Notes under the pieces: model-generated
What the model saw: only the letters and a program-made list of their open reading frames with translations
The model's database searches: none
Told to the model about the DNA's origin: nothing
Assembly (NCBI GenBank): GCA_003354055.1
Contig: PIVQ01000346.1
Span: forward strand, 1-7,466
Length of the DNA: 7,466 nt
Origin: Desulfobacteraceae bacterium
Lineage (GTDB): Bacteria; Desulfobacterota; Desulfobacteria; Desulfobacterales; Desulfobacteraceae
Direction: 5' to 3'
Shown: one piece after another, positions 6,916 through 7,466 of the stretch
How the letters are laid out: every line of letters starts with the position of its first letter
Position numbering within the stretch: the stretch's first letter is position 1
Translations under genes and position numbers: made by a program

Positions 6916-7013
6916 CCGGCCATAAATCATTCAAAACCCTTTATTTTCAATAATCTACACTAAAATCACAAAAATTAAATTTCCGAAAAAATTCCAGATT
7001 TTACGAATTTTAT

Positions 7014-7035
7014 AAATTATTCATTTGAAGAATTT
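7014..7035. promoter_or_regulatory. AT-rich inverted repeat, possible upstream activator site
   Basis: Plus strand AAATTATTCA-TT-TGAAGAATTT: arms match at 9 of 10 positions around a 2-nt centre. It sits about 110-120 bp upstream of the sigma-54 promoter, the usual distance for an enhancer-binding protein site, and 17 nt beyond the stop of the scaffold gene at 7052. It could instead help end that transcript, but no T-run follows on the minus strand and the stem is very AT-rich. In such AT-rich sequence a chance dyad is possible. Confidence 0.3.
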
Positions 7036-7051
7036 AGAAAAATTGCAAAAT

Positions 7052-7450
7052 TCACACAGAAAGAACATTCCCAGTATCCAGCGCAGACAAGGCCAGGTAA
7101 AATCCTCCGACACAGAGTTCTGCGCAGTGGTAATGATCCGCAGGCAGGGTTTCAAGATGCGCATCAACCTGATCCGGGGTTACAGCCCAAGCTTTTTCCA
7201 CGGTCAGTCCGCTTGCCAGACAAACCACCGTATTACAGCAGGCCATAGTATTCAGGCAGCCGTCGACATCAAAGGAAATCTGATGCAAGATCCCCTGGTC
7301 CACCATGATAAAAAATTCCACCCGGTCTCCGCAGTCTCCTGTCCTGGTGCCGTACCCATCCGGATGTTCAAGTCGCTCCCTGTTCTCTGATGCATAGGCC
7401 ATTTCAAGAAACCGCAGAGAATGTTTATTCCAAAAATCCTTTTCTTCCAT
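7052..7450 (-). CDS. IscU/NifU-N-like iron-sulfur cluster scaffold protein
   Basis: A 132-residue protein matching the IscU/NifU N-terminal fold by its cysteine layout. C40 lies in GDCGD with D42, the Asp conserved in IscU; C65 is in DGCLNTMA, matching the GC-x-A-S region; and C109 in YHCAEL matches the HCS motif, with H108 before it. These are the three cluster ligands of IscU. It also has four additional cysteines (C71, C72, C77, C113) not usual in IscU, and the C-terminal helix reads GGFYLAL rather than the usual AED motif. It would assemble and hand over Fe-S clusters in the cytoplasm. The ATG at 7450 has GGAGG 8 nt upstream. It lies upstream of the sigma-54 promoter, so it is probably a separate transcription unit, though its product might serve the cluster-rich TmcB. 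It belongs to a divergent group of the family; the exact role is not known. Confidence 0.85.
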   Translation of the reverse strand: MEEKDFWNKHSLRFLEMAYASENRERLEHPDGYGTRTGDCGDRVEFFIMVDQGILHQISFDVDGCLNTMACCNTVVCLASGLTVEKAWAVTPDQVDAHLETLPADHYHCAELCVGGFYLALSALDTGNVLSV

Positions 7451-7466
7451 AGATCTGTCCTCCTTC
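7451..7466 (-). promoter_or_regulatory. Ribosome binding site of the scaffold gene at the window edge
   Basis: The minus strand reads GAAGGAGGACAGATCT before the ATG, a near-perfect Shine-Dalgarno. It fixes the start at 7450. Whatever lies upstream is outside the window. Confidence 0.8.

Noticed and set aside
6916..6950. Possible sigma-70 promoter (TTGAAA, 18 nt, TTTATG) on the minus strand
   Set aside because: The -10 element matches only 3 of 6 bases in AT-rich sequence, whereas the adjacent sigma-54 element is much stronger.
1..7466. CRISPR arrays, tRNA or rRNA genes, insertion sequences
   Set aside because: No regularly spaced repeats, tRNA-like cloverleaf, transposase frame or long terminal inverted repeats were seen.

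Overview
This window most likely comes from a sulfate-reducing deltaproteobacterium (Desulfobacterota, perhaps a Desulfobacter/Desulfobacula-like lineage; the genus is inferred and not provable here). The main evidence is a complete tmc locus. Tmc is a transmembrane redox complex known from sulfate reducers; it connects a periplasmic tetraheme cytochrome c3 to a cytoplasmic HdrD-like iron-sulfur protein. All recognised genes are on the minus strand, so they read from high to low coordinates.

Layout in transcription order. (1) 7450-7052: a small IscU/NifU-N-like Fe-S scaffold protein. (2) 7051-6817: a 235-bp AT-rich intergenic region with a well-matched sigma-54 (-24/-12) promoter at 6900-6915, an AT-rich dyad upstream of it and a GC-richer dyad in the predicted leader. 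(3) 6816-6418: a stand-alone receiver protein. (4) 6415-5171: tmcD, a cytoplasmic Trp-rich repeat protein. (5) 5160-4483: tmcC, a NarI/DsrM-like membrane cytochrome b. (6) 4441-3110: tmcB, with two [4Fe-4S] motifs and a CCG domain. (7) 3113-2697: tmcA, an exported tetraheme cytochrome c3. (8) 2684-2328: a second stand-alone receiver. (9) 2288 to the left edge: a hybrid-less sensor histidine kinase with two c-type heme motifs in its periplasmic domain, cut by the window edge just after its ATP-binding domain.

Genes 3 to 9 are tightly packed: gaps of 2, 10, 41, -4, 12 and 39 nt, most starts with a clear Shine-Dalgarno. They look like one operon driven by the sigma-54 promoter. In the inferred model, electrons from periplasmic hydrogenase or cytochrome c3 enter TmcA, cross the membrane through the TmcC hemes and reach the TmcB iron-sulfur centres, with TmcD on the cytoplasmic side. 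The heme-bearing kinase could read periplasmic redox state or a small ligand and signal through the two receivers. Neither receiver has a DNA-binding domain, so the sigma-54 activator must be encoded elsewhere or beyond the window.

The Tmc core itself is a known system. The most interesting parts are its regulatory setting: a diheme sensor kinase encoded in the same apparent operon as a cytochrome complex, two output-less receivers flanking the tmc genes, and the sigma-54 promoter with dyads.
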